DNA from: Martinezella lusitana
GTDB lineage: Bacteria > Pseudomonadota > Alphaproteobacteria > Rhizobiales > Rhizobiaceae
Length of the DNA: 64,000 nt
Direction of reading: 5' to 3'
NCBI RefSeq assembly: GCF_016901135.1
Contig: NZ_JAFEVL010000062.1
Coordinates: forward strand, 62,001 to 126,000
Program-made: the position numbers and the translations under genes
Shown here: piece after piece, positions 8,220 through 17,898 of the stretch
How the letters are laid out: each line of letters begins with the position of its first letter
Numbering within the stretch: the stretch's first letter is position 1
The notes under the pieces: generated by a model
What the model was told of the DNA's origin: nothing
What the model saw: only the letters and a program-made list of their open reading frames with translations
Database searches by the model: none

Positions 8220-9242
8220 TCAGGTTTCGGGTGGAAGGGTGCCGCCGGCGATCGGTTGAACGCCGTGGCAAACGTGGCGTGCCGGCGCATCGCGGTCGCG
8301 GAAGCGGGTGATCATCAGGCTTATGGCTTCCCGCCCCAGCGCTGCGCGGTCGACACGCATGGTCGCCAGCCTGGGATTGGTCATCAGGGCGCAGGGCAGG
8401 TCGTCGAAGCCGACGACGGCGAAATCCTCCGGCACGCGCAGGCCCGCTTCGATCACGGCGTCGAGCACGCCGACGGCGATGAAATCGTTCATGCAGAAGG
8501 CGGCGGTAAAGCCCTTATCCGCAGCGAGGATCGCGGCCGTTGTGTCATGGGCCTCCTGGCTGGAACTTCCCCGGAAGTTCATCGGCACGATACGGCCATG
8601 CGCTCCCTCGACGGAGGCGATCGCGGCCTCGAAGCCACGGATGCGCTCGCGGATCGTATGACGATGCGAACCGGTCAGGTGCAGGATGCGGCGGTGCCCG
8701 GCATCGAGCAGCCGGCGCGTCGCCGCATAGGCACCGAAGAAATTCGATGGCGAGACGCCGTCGAAACGCAGTTTCGGATCGGTGCCGTTGACGAGCACCA
8801 CTGGCGTAGCGCTCGCATCAAGCCATCGGCATAGCTCCTCCGAGGGATCGATGCCGACAAGAAACAGGCCTTCGGCGCCGGCAGCCTGCATATATTCCTT
8901 CACCAGGTCCGGCTCGGTGCGGGCCTCGCGGATGAGGCGGATGTCGAAGCGCATGCCGCGCTCGGCGGCGCCGGCGCGCAGGCCTTCCAGAATGCCTTCG
9001 TAGAAAACGCTCAAGCCGCCTGTAACACTATCGCTGGCGATCAGCGCCAGGCCGCCGGCTTCCGCCTCCGCAGCCGTCTTCAGCGGGTAGCCGAGATCGC
9101 TCGCCACCTTGAAGATATGCTGGCGGATCACGTCGCTGATGCCGGGTTCATTGGTCAGCACGCGCGACACCGTCGAAACGGAGACGCCGGCCGCGGCAGC
9201 AATATCGGCTTGCCTGATACGTTTGGATCGAACATCGCTCAT
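8220..9242 (-). CDS. LacI family transcriptional regulator
   Basis: A 340-residue regulator. The lacI helix-turn-helix is at the extreme N-terminus (QADIAAAAGVSVSTVSRVL), followed by a periplasmic-binding-protein-like sensor domain with the FCMNDFIAVGVLDA and VGFDDLP motifs. I chose the ATG at 9242, which places the helix-turn-helix at the normal distance from the start; a longer in-frame version would add 43 residues unlike the family. It heads the operon with the DUF2264 protein and dehydrogenase and diverges from the binding protein at 9393. It probably represses both sides through TTGCA-type sites in the 150-base gap. Confidence 0.92.
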   Translation of the reverse strand: MSDVRSKRIRQADIAAAAGVSVSTVSRVLTNEPGISDVIRQHIFKVASDLGYPLKTAAEAEAGGLALIASDSVTGGLSVFYEGILEGLRAGAAERGMRFDIRLIREARTEPDLVKEYMQAAGAEGLFLVGIDPSEELCRWLDASATPVVLVNGTDPKLRFDGVSPSNFFGAYAATRRLLDAGHRRILHLTGSHRHTIRERIRGFEAAIASVEGAHGRIVPMNFRGSSSQEAHDTTAAILAADKGFTAAFCMNDFIAVGVLDAVIEAGLRVPEDFAVVGFDDLPCALMTNPRLATMRVDRAALGREAISLMITRFRDRDAPARHVCHGVQPIAGGTLPPET

Positions 9243-9265
9243 ATCGCAATTGTTATGCAAAATTA

Positions 9266-9306
9266 TGCAAATTTGCAATACAGAGTTTTTTATTGCATAG
9301 CGCAAT
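9266..9306. promoter_or_regulatory. Candidate LacI-type operators in the divergent gap
   Basis: Two symmetric elements lie in an AT-rich gap: a perfect palindrome TGCAAATTTGCA at 9266-9277 and ATTGCATAGCGCAAT at 9292-9306 with ATTGC/GCAAT arms. The related words TTATGCAA and TTGCATA recur around them. The spacing suits a regulator acting on both divergent promoters. Confidence 0.5.
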
Positions 9307-9392
9307 GAAGTTGCATATCTTTGCTCGGAATTGTCCGCTGAAGGCGTCGGGGAGATCGCCGCGGATGACAACGCAAGAGAAGGAGGAATCTC

Positions 9393-10688
9393 ATGCGCAT
9401 GAATCGCCGTTCATTCATGATAGGAACCGCCGGAGCGGCTGCTGGTCTCGCGTTCGGAGGAGGGGCAATGCCCGCCTTTGCAGACGCCACGCAGCTGCGG
9501 GCGATGTGGTGGGGCTCGCCTGATCGCGGCAAGCGCACCGTCGCCGTTGCCGAACTGTTTCATAGCAAGAATCCTGATCTGTCCGTCATCGGCGAGAGCA
9601 TTAGCGGTGACGGCTATTGGGCGAAGCTTGCGACCGGTATGGCCAGCCAGAACATCGCTGATGTCTTCCAGCTCGAGCCGAGCACGATTTCTGACTATTC
9701 CAAGCGCGGTGCCTGCATGCCGCTCGACCAGTTTGTACCCTCGACGCTGAATGTCGACAGTTTCGGCAAGGACGTGCTGAAGCTCACGACCGTCGACGGC
9801 AAGCTTTACGGCGTGGGCCTTGGGCTCAATTCTTTCGCGATGTTCTATGATGAGGACATGTTCAAGAAGACCGGTCTGACGCCGCCCGGCCCGACCACGA
9901 CATGGGCCGAATATGCCGATCTCGCCGTTGAAATGACCAAGGCAGCCGGCAAGCGCGGCTATTGGGGCGGCCCTTATGGCGCGCGCTACAACTATGTCCT
10001 CGATGTCTGGCTGCGCCAGCGTGGCAAAAGCCTTTATACGGACGAGGGCGGGCTCGGCTTCGGCGTCGACGATGCCAAGGAATGGTACAGCTACTGGGAA
10101 GACCTGCGCAAGCGCGGCGGCACGGTCTCCGCCGATGTCCAGACGCTCGACCAGAACGTCATCGAGAGCAACTGCCTTGCGCTCGGCAAATCGGCCATCG
10201 GCATGGCTTATTCAAATCAGCTCGTCGGCTATCAGCTCGTGGTCAAGAGCAAGCTTGCCGTCACGATGCTGCCGCGCGAAAAGAAGGATGGCCCTTCCGG
10301 CCATTACTATCGCCCTGCGCTGATCTGGAGCGTGGGCGCCACCAGCAAGAACGGCGAAGCGGCGGCGAAATTCATCAATTTCTTCGTCAACGATGTCGAA
10401 GCCGGGAAGATCCTTGGCGTCGAACGCGGTGTGCCGATGTCGCCCGCGGTGCGCGCCGCCATCCTGCCGACGCTCAATCCGGTGGAGCAGCAGACGGTGC
10501 AATATGTCGAGCTGCTGAAGGATCAGGTCGGCACCTATCCTGTGCCGGCGCCACTCGGCTCCGGAGAATTCGACCAGAATGTCGCGCGCCCCGTCGCCGA
10601 CCAGCTCGCCTTCGGCAAGATCACGGTCGCCGAGGCGGCGAAGAGGCTGGTGGAGGAAGGTGCGACGAAGCTGAAGCGGAAGAGTTGA
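9393..10688 (+). CDS. Sugar ABC transporter substrate-binding protein (Tat-type signal), no adjacent permeases
   Basis: A 431-residue family 1 extracellular solute-binding protein. The N-terminus MRMNRRSFMIGTAG followed by a hydrophobic Ala/Gly stretch ending MPAFADA is a good twin-arginine signal, so it may be exported folded. The AGGAGG at 9381-9386 fixes the start. The mature N-terminus (LRAMWWGSPDRGKRT, then GESISGDGYWAKLAT) is clearly paralogous to the truncated protein at 1-347. No permease or ATPase gene follows; the next gene on this strand starts at 11522. It must use a transporter encoded elsewhere, perhaps that of the paralogue. Control by the divergent LacI regulator is likely. 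Confidence 0.9.
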   Translation: MRMNRRSFMIGTAGAAAGLAFGGGAMPAFADATQLRAMWWGSPDRGKRTVAVAELFHSKNPDLSVIGESISGDGYWAKLATGMASQNIADVFQLEPSTISDYSKRGACMPLDQFVPSTLNVDSFGKDVLKLTTVDGKLYGVGLGLNSFAMFYDEDMFKKTGLTPPGPTTTWAEYADLAVEMTKAAGKRGYWGGPYGARYNYVLDVWLRQRGKSLYTDEGGLGFGVDDAKEWYSYWEDLRKRGGTVSADVQTLDQNVIESNCLALGKSAIGMAYSNQLVGYQLVVKSKLAVTMLPREKKDGPSGHYYRPALIWSVGATSKNGEAAAKFINFFVNDVEAGKILGVERGVPMSPAVRAAILPTLNPVEQQTVQYVELLKDQVGTYPVPAPLGSGEFDQNVARPVADQLAFGKITVAEAAKRLVEEGATKLKRKS

Positions 10689-10727
10689 GCGGAGCTTATC
10701 GTAGGCTTTGCGATATGCCGCACCGCT

Positions 10728-10925
10728 GATACCCCCCTCTGTCCCTTTCGGGACATCTCCCCCACAAGGGGGGAGATCGTTGGGAGTTTGCCGCTCGTCA
10801 CTCGTGAGACAATAAACGACAATTTCAGCGGACTCGATATTCGCTTGAGGTAAAGAGGTGTCCGCGAGCTACCAATCTCCCCCCTTGTGGGGGAGATGTC
10901 ACGACAGTGACAGAAGGGGGGTATC
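10728..10925. repeat. Palindromic intergenic repeat pair (family B)
   Basis: The 339-base gap 10689-11027 holds two inverted modules. The left one begins gatacccccctctgtc and continues with a ccctttcggg hairpin and acatctcccccac. The right one, at 10873-10925, reads atctccccccttgtggggga and ends gacagaaggggggtatc, the inverse of the left end. I saw no other copy in this window. I see no gene in the rest of the gap. Confidence 0.75.
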
Positions 10926-11027
10926 GCACCCTCCTCCCATTCTGCTGTTGACACCTACTTCCCATCCCGAGATTTCAGCGCATCCTACTTCATCAAACAC
11001 GGCAGCGCAGCCGGAAGCCATTGGCCG

Positions 11028-11438
11028 CTATGACAGTGCGCGCTCGATCGGGCCGTGAATTCGTAGCTCTTCCGATACATTCTGGTTGTCGGCGCCGCGC
11101 TCGGACATCGTCGCGATCATCTGGACCAGCTCGTCGCGCACGTTGGTTGATTGCGCGATGTGTTGGTCGAGCTCGATCAGCTTCGCCTTGAGCCGTTCGA
11201 CAATGTTGGCACAATCTAGCTGTTGGGAGCCGTTCTCCAGTAGGGCGCGCTCGATCTCCTTCAGGGTGAAGCCGACCGATTGCGCCCGCAGGATGATCTG
11301 CAGGGTCGTGAATACATCCTCACCATAGTCCCTATAGCCGTTCGCCAGCCGATCGGAACGCAGCACGCCACGCGCTTCCAGAAAGCGAATCTTCGAGGGG
11401 GCGACTCCGACGCGCCGAGCCAGTTCGCCGATTTTCAT
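11028..11438 (-). CDS. MerR family transcriptional regulator
   Basis: A 136-residue regulator beginning MKIGELARRVGVAPSKIRF, the winged helix-turn-helix of MerR proteins, then YRDYGEDVF and a C-terminal dimerisation helix (IVERLKAKLIELDQHI). The start at 11438 is supported by AAGGAGG. The only cysteine is the single one in LDCANI, and there is no CxxCxC, so it is neither SoxR nor an obvious metal sensor; an organic or redox signal is possible. It diverges from the flavin oxidoreductase gene, and a MerR-style operator lies between them, so that oxidoreductase is its likely target. Confidence 0.9.
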   Translation of the reverse strand: MKIGELARRVGVAPSKIRFLEARGVLRSDRLANGYRDYGEDVFTTLQIILRAQSVGFTLKEIERALLENGSQQLDCANIVERLKAKLIELDQHIAQSTNVRDELVQMIATMSERGADNQNVSEELRIHGPIERALS

Positions 11439-11457
11439 GCGTGGCCTCCTTTTGAGC

Positions 11458-11488
11458 TTGACCTTAAATATAGGTTGAAGGTGTAGGG
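11458..11488 (+). promoter_or_regulatory. MerR-type promoter and operator for the flavin oxidoreductase gene
   Basis: A 22-bp dyad at 11461-11482 has arms ACCTT and AAGGT and pairs in 8 of 11 positions. It fills the space between a -35 TTGACC (11458-11463) and a weak -10 around 11482-11488, giving the stretched 18-19 bp spacer typical of MerR-activated promoters. Confidence 0.6.
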
Positions 11489-11521
11489 CTTGTCCATCTG
11501 CCATCCGGAGTGTGACTGCCC

Positions 11522-12847
11522 ATGTTCGATACCGTGCCCGTTTCGCCGCTCTTCGCGCCCCTGACCTTGCCCAATGGTGCCGTGCTGACCAATCGCCTGG
11601 CCAAGGCCGCCATGGAGGAGAACATGGCGGATCACGAGCATTTGCCGGGCAAGGCGCTTTGCCGGCTCTATGCCGCCTGGTCGAAGGGCGGGGTCGGGCT
11701 GATCCTTTCCGGCAATGTCATGATCGATCCGACCGCGCTCACCGGTCCGGGCGGCGTCGTGCTCGACGCGTCGCAACCACTGGAACCCTTCAGGGAATGG
11801 GCGCGGGCGGCCCGCAGCGGCGGCAACCATGCCTGGCTGCAGATCAGCCACCCCGGCCGGCAGGTCATGAAGGCGATGGGCCAGGGCGCGGTGGCGCCCT
11901 CGGCAATCGGCGTTCAGATCGAGGGCGCCTCGCATTACTTCCCGACACCGCGGGCACTGGAAGCGGAAGAGATCGCGACCGTTATCGAGCGCTTTGCCAC
12001 CGCCGCCGCGATGGCCGAACAGGCCGGCTTCACAGGCGTCGAGATCCATGCCGCCCATGGCTACCTGATCAGCCAGTTCCTCTCGCCGCTGAGCAACCGG
12101 CGAACCGACGAATGGGGTGGCTCGCTGGCCAATCGGGCCCAGCTGCTGCTCGAAGTGGTCAAGGCGGTGCGGGCGCGCGTCTCGCCCGGCTTCTGCGTTG
12201 GCGTGAAGCTCAATTCGGCCGATTTCCAGAAGGGCGGCTTTGCGGCGGAGGATGCGGTGCAGGTCGTGCGCTGGCTCAATGATCTGCCTGTTGATCTGGT
12301 CGAATTGTCCGGTGGCAGCTACGAGAGCCCGGCCATGGCGGGGGCACCCAAGGACGGTGTCGTCAACCCGCGTGAAGCCTATTTCGTCGATTTCGCGCGG
12401 GAGATCGGTGCGGTCGCCCGCATGCCGATCATGGTAACCGGTGGCATCCACCGTCGCACAGTCGCCGAGCGGGCGCTGGAGCCCAAGGATGGGCGGCCCG
12501 GCGTCGCAGTGGTCGGCATCGCCACCGCCCTCGCATTCCAGCCGACACTGCCGATGAAATGGCGCGCGGGCGCCATGCCTGATGTCGCCATCCAGCAAGT
12601 TCGCTGGAAGAAGAAGGTCTTCGCCAGCCTGGCCGCAATGGCCGTGGTCAAGGTCCAGCTGCATCGGATCGGCGCCGGCCGGGCGCCGAAGCGCAATGTC
12701 TCGCCGCTCCTCGCCCTGATCGGCAGCCAGCTGGAGGCCGCCCGTCGGACCCGCCGCTACAAGGCATGGATTGCTCGTCGCGGGCCTGAAGCACCGGAAG
12801 GGGCGAAACCGTCCTCCCCATCCGATGAATGCAATAGGCCTTGGTAG
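11522..12847 (+). CDS. NADH:flavin oxidoreductase, Old Yellow Enzyme family
   Basis: A 441-residue FMN-dependent barrel enzyme. Typical blocks are LFAPLTLPNGAVLTNRLAKAAM at the N-terminus (FMN binding), WLQISHPGRQ, the substrate-binding GVEIHAAHGYLISQF, the SNRRTDEWGGS loop, and VTGGI near the end of the barrel. Family members reduce activated C=C bonds or nitro groups using NAD(P)H. A tail beyond about residue 370 is rich in basic residues and has no recognisable iron-sulfur cluster, so it is a stand-alone enone-reductase type rather than 2,4-dienoyl-CoA reductase. Likely induced through the divergent MerR regulator. Confidence 0.9.
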   Translation: MFDTVPVSPLFAPLTLPNGAVLTNRLAKAAMEENMADHEHLPGKALCRLYAAWSKGGVGLILSGNVMIDPTALTGPGGVVLDASQPLEPFREWARAARSGGNHAWLQISHPGRQVMKAMGQGAVAPSAIGVQIEGASHYFPTPRALEAEEIATVIERFATAAAMAEQAGFTGVEIHAAHGYLISQFLSPLSNRRTDEWGGSLANRAQLLLEVVKAVRARVSPGFCVGVKLNSADFQKGGFAAEDAVQVVRWLNDLPVDLVELSGGSYESPAMAGAPKDGVVNPREAYFVDFAREIGAVARMPIMVTGGIHRRTVAERALEPKDGRPGVAVVGIATALAFQPTLPMKWRAGAMPDVAIQQVRWKKKVFASLAAMAVVKVQLHRIGAGRAPKRNVSPLLALIGSQLEAARRTRRYKAWIARRGPEAPEGAKPSSPSDECNRPW

Positions 12848-12850
12848 CGC

Positions 12851-13705
12851 TTACTTCCCATCCCAGGGCTTCAGTGCGTCCTGCTTCAACTGGCGCTGCT
12901 TTTCAGGCGGCAGCTTGTAGTCGCCCTTGTAGGGGGCGCTCTCGAAGGAGCCGTAGGTCGGGTTGGCGATGGCGATCCAGTCGTGGCCGAAGTGGGCGGC
13001 GTTGGCTTCGAAGACCTTTTGGCGCTCCTCGACCGTGCCCTTGTAGTCGTCGGTGAAGTCGCCGAAATTGTCGCCGAACATCAGGAGGATGCGGTAGTTC
13101 TTGGCGATGAAGGTACGGCGGGTGCCCTTGGCGGAACCCCAGTCGGGCTGTTCCTTGGCGCTGAGGAAGGTGTCGACATTGTCGCCCATCGGAAAGCCGA
13201 AGCGCTTCATTTCCTCGACGGTCGGCTTTTCCTCATCGGCCGTGCGGTTGGTGACGTAGAAGACCTTGACGCCTTTCGAGGCTGCATATTGCGTGAAGTC
13301 GACAGCGCCCGGGATCGGCTTGTCCTGCTGGGCATTCACATATTGCGTCCAGCTATCCGGCGTGAAGCTGGTGCCCGCGGTGATATTGTGCGCCTGGTAG
13401 GGCGAGGTATTGAGCACGGTGTCATCGACATCGAGGATGATAGCCGGCGGGAAATCCTGGAAATTGCCTGTTTGCTCGACCGGTGCTGCGGTCCAGTTCT
13501 TGTCGGCAAGCGCTTCGTCAAGCCGGATGTGGGCGAGTGCATAGGCGCCAAGGGCATTGGCTTGGGCTTCGACGGAGGTCTGGTCCCAGAGAACGGCGTT
13601 GAGATTATCGTCAGGCATGGCGGCCGGCACATCCGCGGCAAAAGCCGGCACGGTTGCAGCGAGGCCGAACACGAATGCCAAGCGTCCAAAGTATCTATTT
13701 CTCAC
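12851..13705 (-). CDS. 5'-nucleotidase/acid phosphatase, e(P4)-like HAD superfamily
   Basis: A 284-residue secreted HAD phosphatase. I place the start at a GTG (13705) because AAGGAG precedes it at good spacing. This gives VRNRYFGRLAFVFGLAATVPAFA as a signal peptide, cut before ADVP. There is no lipobox cysteine, unlike the Haemophilus lipoprotein e(P4). The catalytic DVDDTVLNTSPY motif is at about residue 90, followed by VKVFYVTNRTADEE and the C-terminal acidic motif GDNFGDFTDDY. It would dephosphorylate nucleotides or other monophosphate esters in the periplasm to recover phosphate or nucleosides. Confidence 0.88.
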   Translation of the reverse strand: MRNRYFGRLAFVFGLAATVPAFAADVPAAMPDDNLNAVLWDQTSVEAQANALGAYALAHIRLDEALADKNWTAAPVEQTGNFQDFPPAIILDVDDTVLNTSPYQAHNITAGTSFTPDSWTQYVNAQQDKPIPGAVDFTQYAASKGVKVFYVTNRTADEEKPTVEEMKRFGFPMGDNVDTFLSAKEQPDWGSAKGTRRTFIAKNYRILLMFGDNFGDFTDDYKGTVEERQKVFEANAAHFGHDWIAIANPTYGSFESAPYKGDYKLPPEKQRQLKQDALKPWDGK

Positions 13706-13946
13706 TCCGCTCTCCTTTATGAAATTCCGGAAAATCAACTGGTCGCATCAACGATTTCAAACAGGCGTTAAAGTCTTGATCCGGGTAAGGATAGTTTGCG
13801 CGTGGATGGAATGTGTCAAGTATATGACAGCTGGCTGCACCCCGATTCGGCTGATTTTGGTTGATGACTCCGCCCGAGCCCATCGCCGGGGTGTCCGTAC
13901 GAAGGTCCCGTCGACGCGCGGCTGAAAAGTATTCGGGCTCGGAACA

Positions 13947-13978
13947 GCAAAATGCCGGGGCCTTTTCAGACCCCGGCA
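13947..13978 (-). terminator. Rho-independent terminator after the glycerol ABC operon
   Basis: Read on the minus strand, TGCCGGGG - 10-base loop - CCCCGGCA is a perfect 8-bp GC-rich stem followed by TTTTGC. It lies 26 bases beyond the end of the last gene (14004). The rest of the gap up to 13705 shows no gene. Confidence 0.8.
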
Positions 13979-14003
13979 GCCGCATCTCCTCAATCGATCG
14001 GGT

Positions 14004-15734
<1,731 letters not shown>

Positions 15735-15803
15735 AAATTCCTCCCTACAGGTTGCGAGTATATTCCCAGGCGGCCAGACCCCCGGCCTCCGTACCAGTTT
15801 GCT

Positions 15804-16091
15804 TCAGACCAGACGGAAGACGCCGACGGCGTAGACCACGGAAAGAGCAAGAGCCCACCACAGGCTGGGGCCTCCCAGGCCCAGCCAGGCGATGTGGATG
15901 AAGGCGGCGCCGAGCAGCGAGATGAACAGCCGGTCGCCGCGTGTCGTTTCGAAATGCAGGATGCCGACGCGCGGATTGCCGCCGGGCGAAACATATTCCC
16001 AGACTGCCATGCCGATCAGCAGCACCAGGATCGTCGTGAAGAACAGCGCTGTCGGCAGCGTCCAGGCCATCCAGGAAAAATCTGTGTTCAT
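15804..16091 (-). CDS. glpU: DUF2160 small membrane protein of the glycerol ABC operon
   Basis: A 95-residue protein with three likely transmembrane segments (ALFFTTILVLLIGMAVWEYV, then LFISLLGAAFIHIAWLGLG and WWALALSVVYAVGVFRLV) joined by a short loop containing PRVGILHFETTRGDRLF. This is the DUF2160 family, found with glycerol-type ABC transporters between permease and binding-protein genes. Its exact role is unknown; an accessory subunit of the transporter is the simplest reading. It begins 12 bases after the second permease and is followed by a 69-base gap before the binding-protein gene. Confidence 0.85.
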   Translation of the reverse strand: MNTDFSWMAWTLPTALFFTTILVLLIGMAVWEYVSPGGNPRVGILHFETTRGDRLFISLLGAAFIHIAWLGLGGPSLWWALALSVVYAVGVFRLV

Positions 16092-16103
16092 GGCGGTTTC
16101 CCT

Positions 16104-17027
16104 TCAGACGCGGCCGAGCGCGAAGCCCTTGGCGATGTAGTTGCGGACGAAATAGATGACGAGCGCGCCGGGGACCAAGGTCAGCACGCCGGCGGCGGCA
16201 AGCAGGCCCCAGTCCATGCCCGAGGCCGAGACCGTTCGCGTCATGATGGCGGCAATCGGCTTGGCGTCGGTCACCGTCAGCGTGCGGGCAATCAAAAGCT
16301 CGACCCAGGAAAACATGAAGCAGAAGAAGGCGGCGACGCCGATGCCGCTGGCAATCAGCGGAATGAAGATCTTGATGAAGAAGCGCGGGAACGAATAGCC
16401 GTCGATATAGGCCGTCTCGTCTATCTCCTTCGGCACGCCGGACATGAAGCCTTCGAGGATCCAGACCGCGAGCGGCACGTTGAACAGGCAATGCGCCAAT
16501 GCCACCGCGATATGGGTGTCGATCAGGCCGAAGGCGGAATAGAGCTGGAAGAAAGGCAGCGCGAAGACCGCCGGCGGCGCCATGCGGTTCGTCAGCAGCC
16601 AGAAGAAGACGTGCTTGTCGCCGAGGAAGCGGTAGCGCGAGAAGGCGTAGGCCGCGGGAAGGGCGCAGGCAACCGAGATCACCATGTTCATGACGACATA
16701 GGTGATCGAGTTGATATAGCCCTTGTACCAGGACGGATCGGTGAAGATTATCGTGTAATTGCGCAGTGTCGGCGCATGCGGATAGAGCGTCAACCCGTTG
16801 ACGATCTCCTCGTTGGTCTTGAAGCTCATGTTGACGAGCCAGTAGATCGGCAGGAGCAGGAAGACAATGTAGATCGCCGGCACCAGCCAGGACCACCGGC
16901 CCTTCTCGCTCTGCCTGCGGGCAACCTGCGCGCCGGCAGCGGCGACGTTGCTCGCGGTGGCGCCGGAGGCTGCCATCTTGTGCATCACGGCGCTGTCGGC
17001 GGTCGTGGATAGAGGTTTGCCGCTCAT
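16104..17027 (-). CDS. glpQ: Glycerol-type ABC transporter permease 2
   Basis: A 307-residue inner-membrane protein of the MalG-like permease family with about six transmembrane helices. The cytoplasmic coupling (EAA) loop reads GVPKEIDETAYIDGYSFPRFF, a shortened but recognisable version. The N-terminus has an extra soluble extension of about 40 residues before the first helix (WLVPAIYIVFLLLPIYWLVN). Its ATG overlaps the stop of the first permease by four bases, so the two are coupled. With the partner permease it would form the translocation channel. Confidence 0.85.
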   Translation of the reverse strand: MSGKPLSTTADSAVMHKMAASGATASNVAAAGAQVARRQSEKGRWSWLVPAIYIVFLLLPIYWLVNMSFKTNEEIVNGLTLYPHAPTLRNYTIIFTDPSWYKGYINSITYVVMNMVISVACALPAAYAFSRYRFLGDKHVFFWLLTNRMAPPAVFALPFFQLYSAFGLIDTHIAVALAHCLFNVPLAVWILEGFMSGVPKEIDETAYIDGYSFPRFFIKIFIPLIASGIGVAAFFCFMFSWVELLIARTLTVTDAKPIAAIMTRTVSASGMDWGLLAAAGVLTLVPGALVIYFVRNYIAKGFALGRV

Positions 17028-17896
17028 CGGCTTTCTCCCGCATCGTAATTGGTCATGACGGTGTAGAAGACCCAGGACAAAAGCAGCACGATGAGGAAGT
17101 AGACGAGCGACATGGCCGCCGCCGGGCCGAGGTCAAACTGGCCGAGCGCGATCTTCACAAGGTCGATCGACAGGAAGGTCGTCGAATTGCCGGGGCCGCC
17201 GCCGGTGACGACGAAGGGTTCGGTATAGATCATGAAACTGTCCATGAAGCGCAGCAGCACGGCGATCAGCAGCACCCGGTTCATCTTCGGCAGCTGGATG
17301 TAGCGGAAGACGGACCAGCGCGAGGCGCCATCGATCTTGGCGGCCTGGTAAAAGGCGTCGGGAATGGAGGCGAGACCGGCATAGCAGAGCAGCACGACGA
17401 GGCTCGTCCAGTGCCAGACATCCATGAGGATGATCGTCGCCCAGGCGTCGACCGGATCGGAGACGTAGTTATAGTCAATGCCGAGGCCGACCAGGGCATA
17501 GCCCAACAGCCCGATATCGCTGCGGCCGAAGACCTGCCAGATCGTGCCGACGACGTTCCAGGGGATCAGCAAAGGCAGGGCCATCAGCACGAGGCAGACC
17601 GGCACACCGACGCCCTTCTTCGGCATGTTGAGGGCGATGAAGATGCCGAGTGGCACTTCGATCGCCAGGATGACGAAGGAGAAGATCAGGTTGCGGAACA
17701 TTGCGTCCCAGAAGCGGCCGGATTGCAGGATCTGCTCGAACCAGCTGGTGCCCGCCCAGAAGAAGACGTTGTTGCCGAAGGTATCCTGCACCGAATAGTT
17801 CACCACCGTCATCAAGGGAATCACGGCGGAAAAGCCGACGAGCAGCAGAACCGGAATGAGCATGAACCAGGCTTTGTTGTTCCAGGTCTTGTCCAT
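17024..17896 (-). CDS. glpP: Glycerol-type ABC transporter permease 1
   Basis: A 290-residue MalF-like inner-membrane permease. The first helix is at residues 10-30 (AWFMLIPVLLLVGFSAVIPL), with about six helices in all. The EAA coupling loop is IPDAFYQAAKIDGASRWSVF, then the RYIQLP segment and FVVTGGGPGNST before the last helices, as in sugar and polyol importers. It starts two bases after the end of the second ATPase gene and overlaps the next permease by four. Confidence 0.86.
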   Translation of the reverse strand: MDKTWNNKAWFMLIPVLLLVGFSAVIPLMTVVNYSVQDTFGNNVFFWAGTSWFEQILQSGRFWDAMFRNLIFSFVILAIEVPLGIFIALNMPKKGVGVPVCLVLMALPLLIPWNVVGTIWQVFGRSDIGLLGYALVGLGIDYNYVSDPVDAWATIILMDVWHWTSLVVLLCYAGLASIPDAFYQAAKIDGASRWSVFRYIQLPKMNRVLLIAVLLRFMDSFMIYTEPFVVTGGGPGNSTTFLSIDLVKIALGQFDLGPAAAMSLVYFLIVLLLSWVFYTVMTNYDAGESR

Positions 17897-17898
17897 CG

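Noticed and set aside
11028..11438. SoxR identity for the MerR regulator
   Set aside because: The CxxCxC-type iron-sulfur cysteines are missing.
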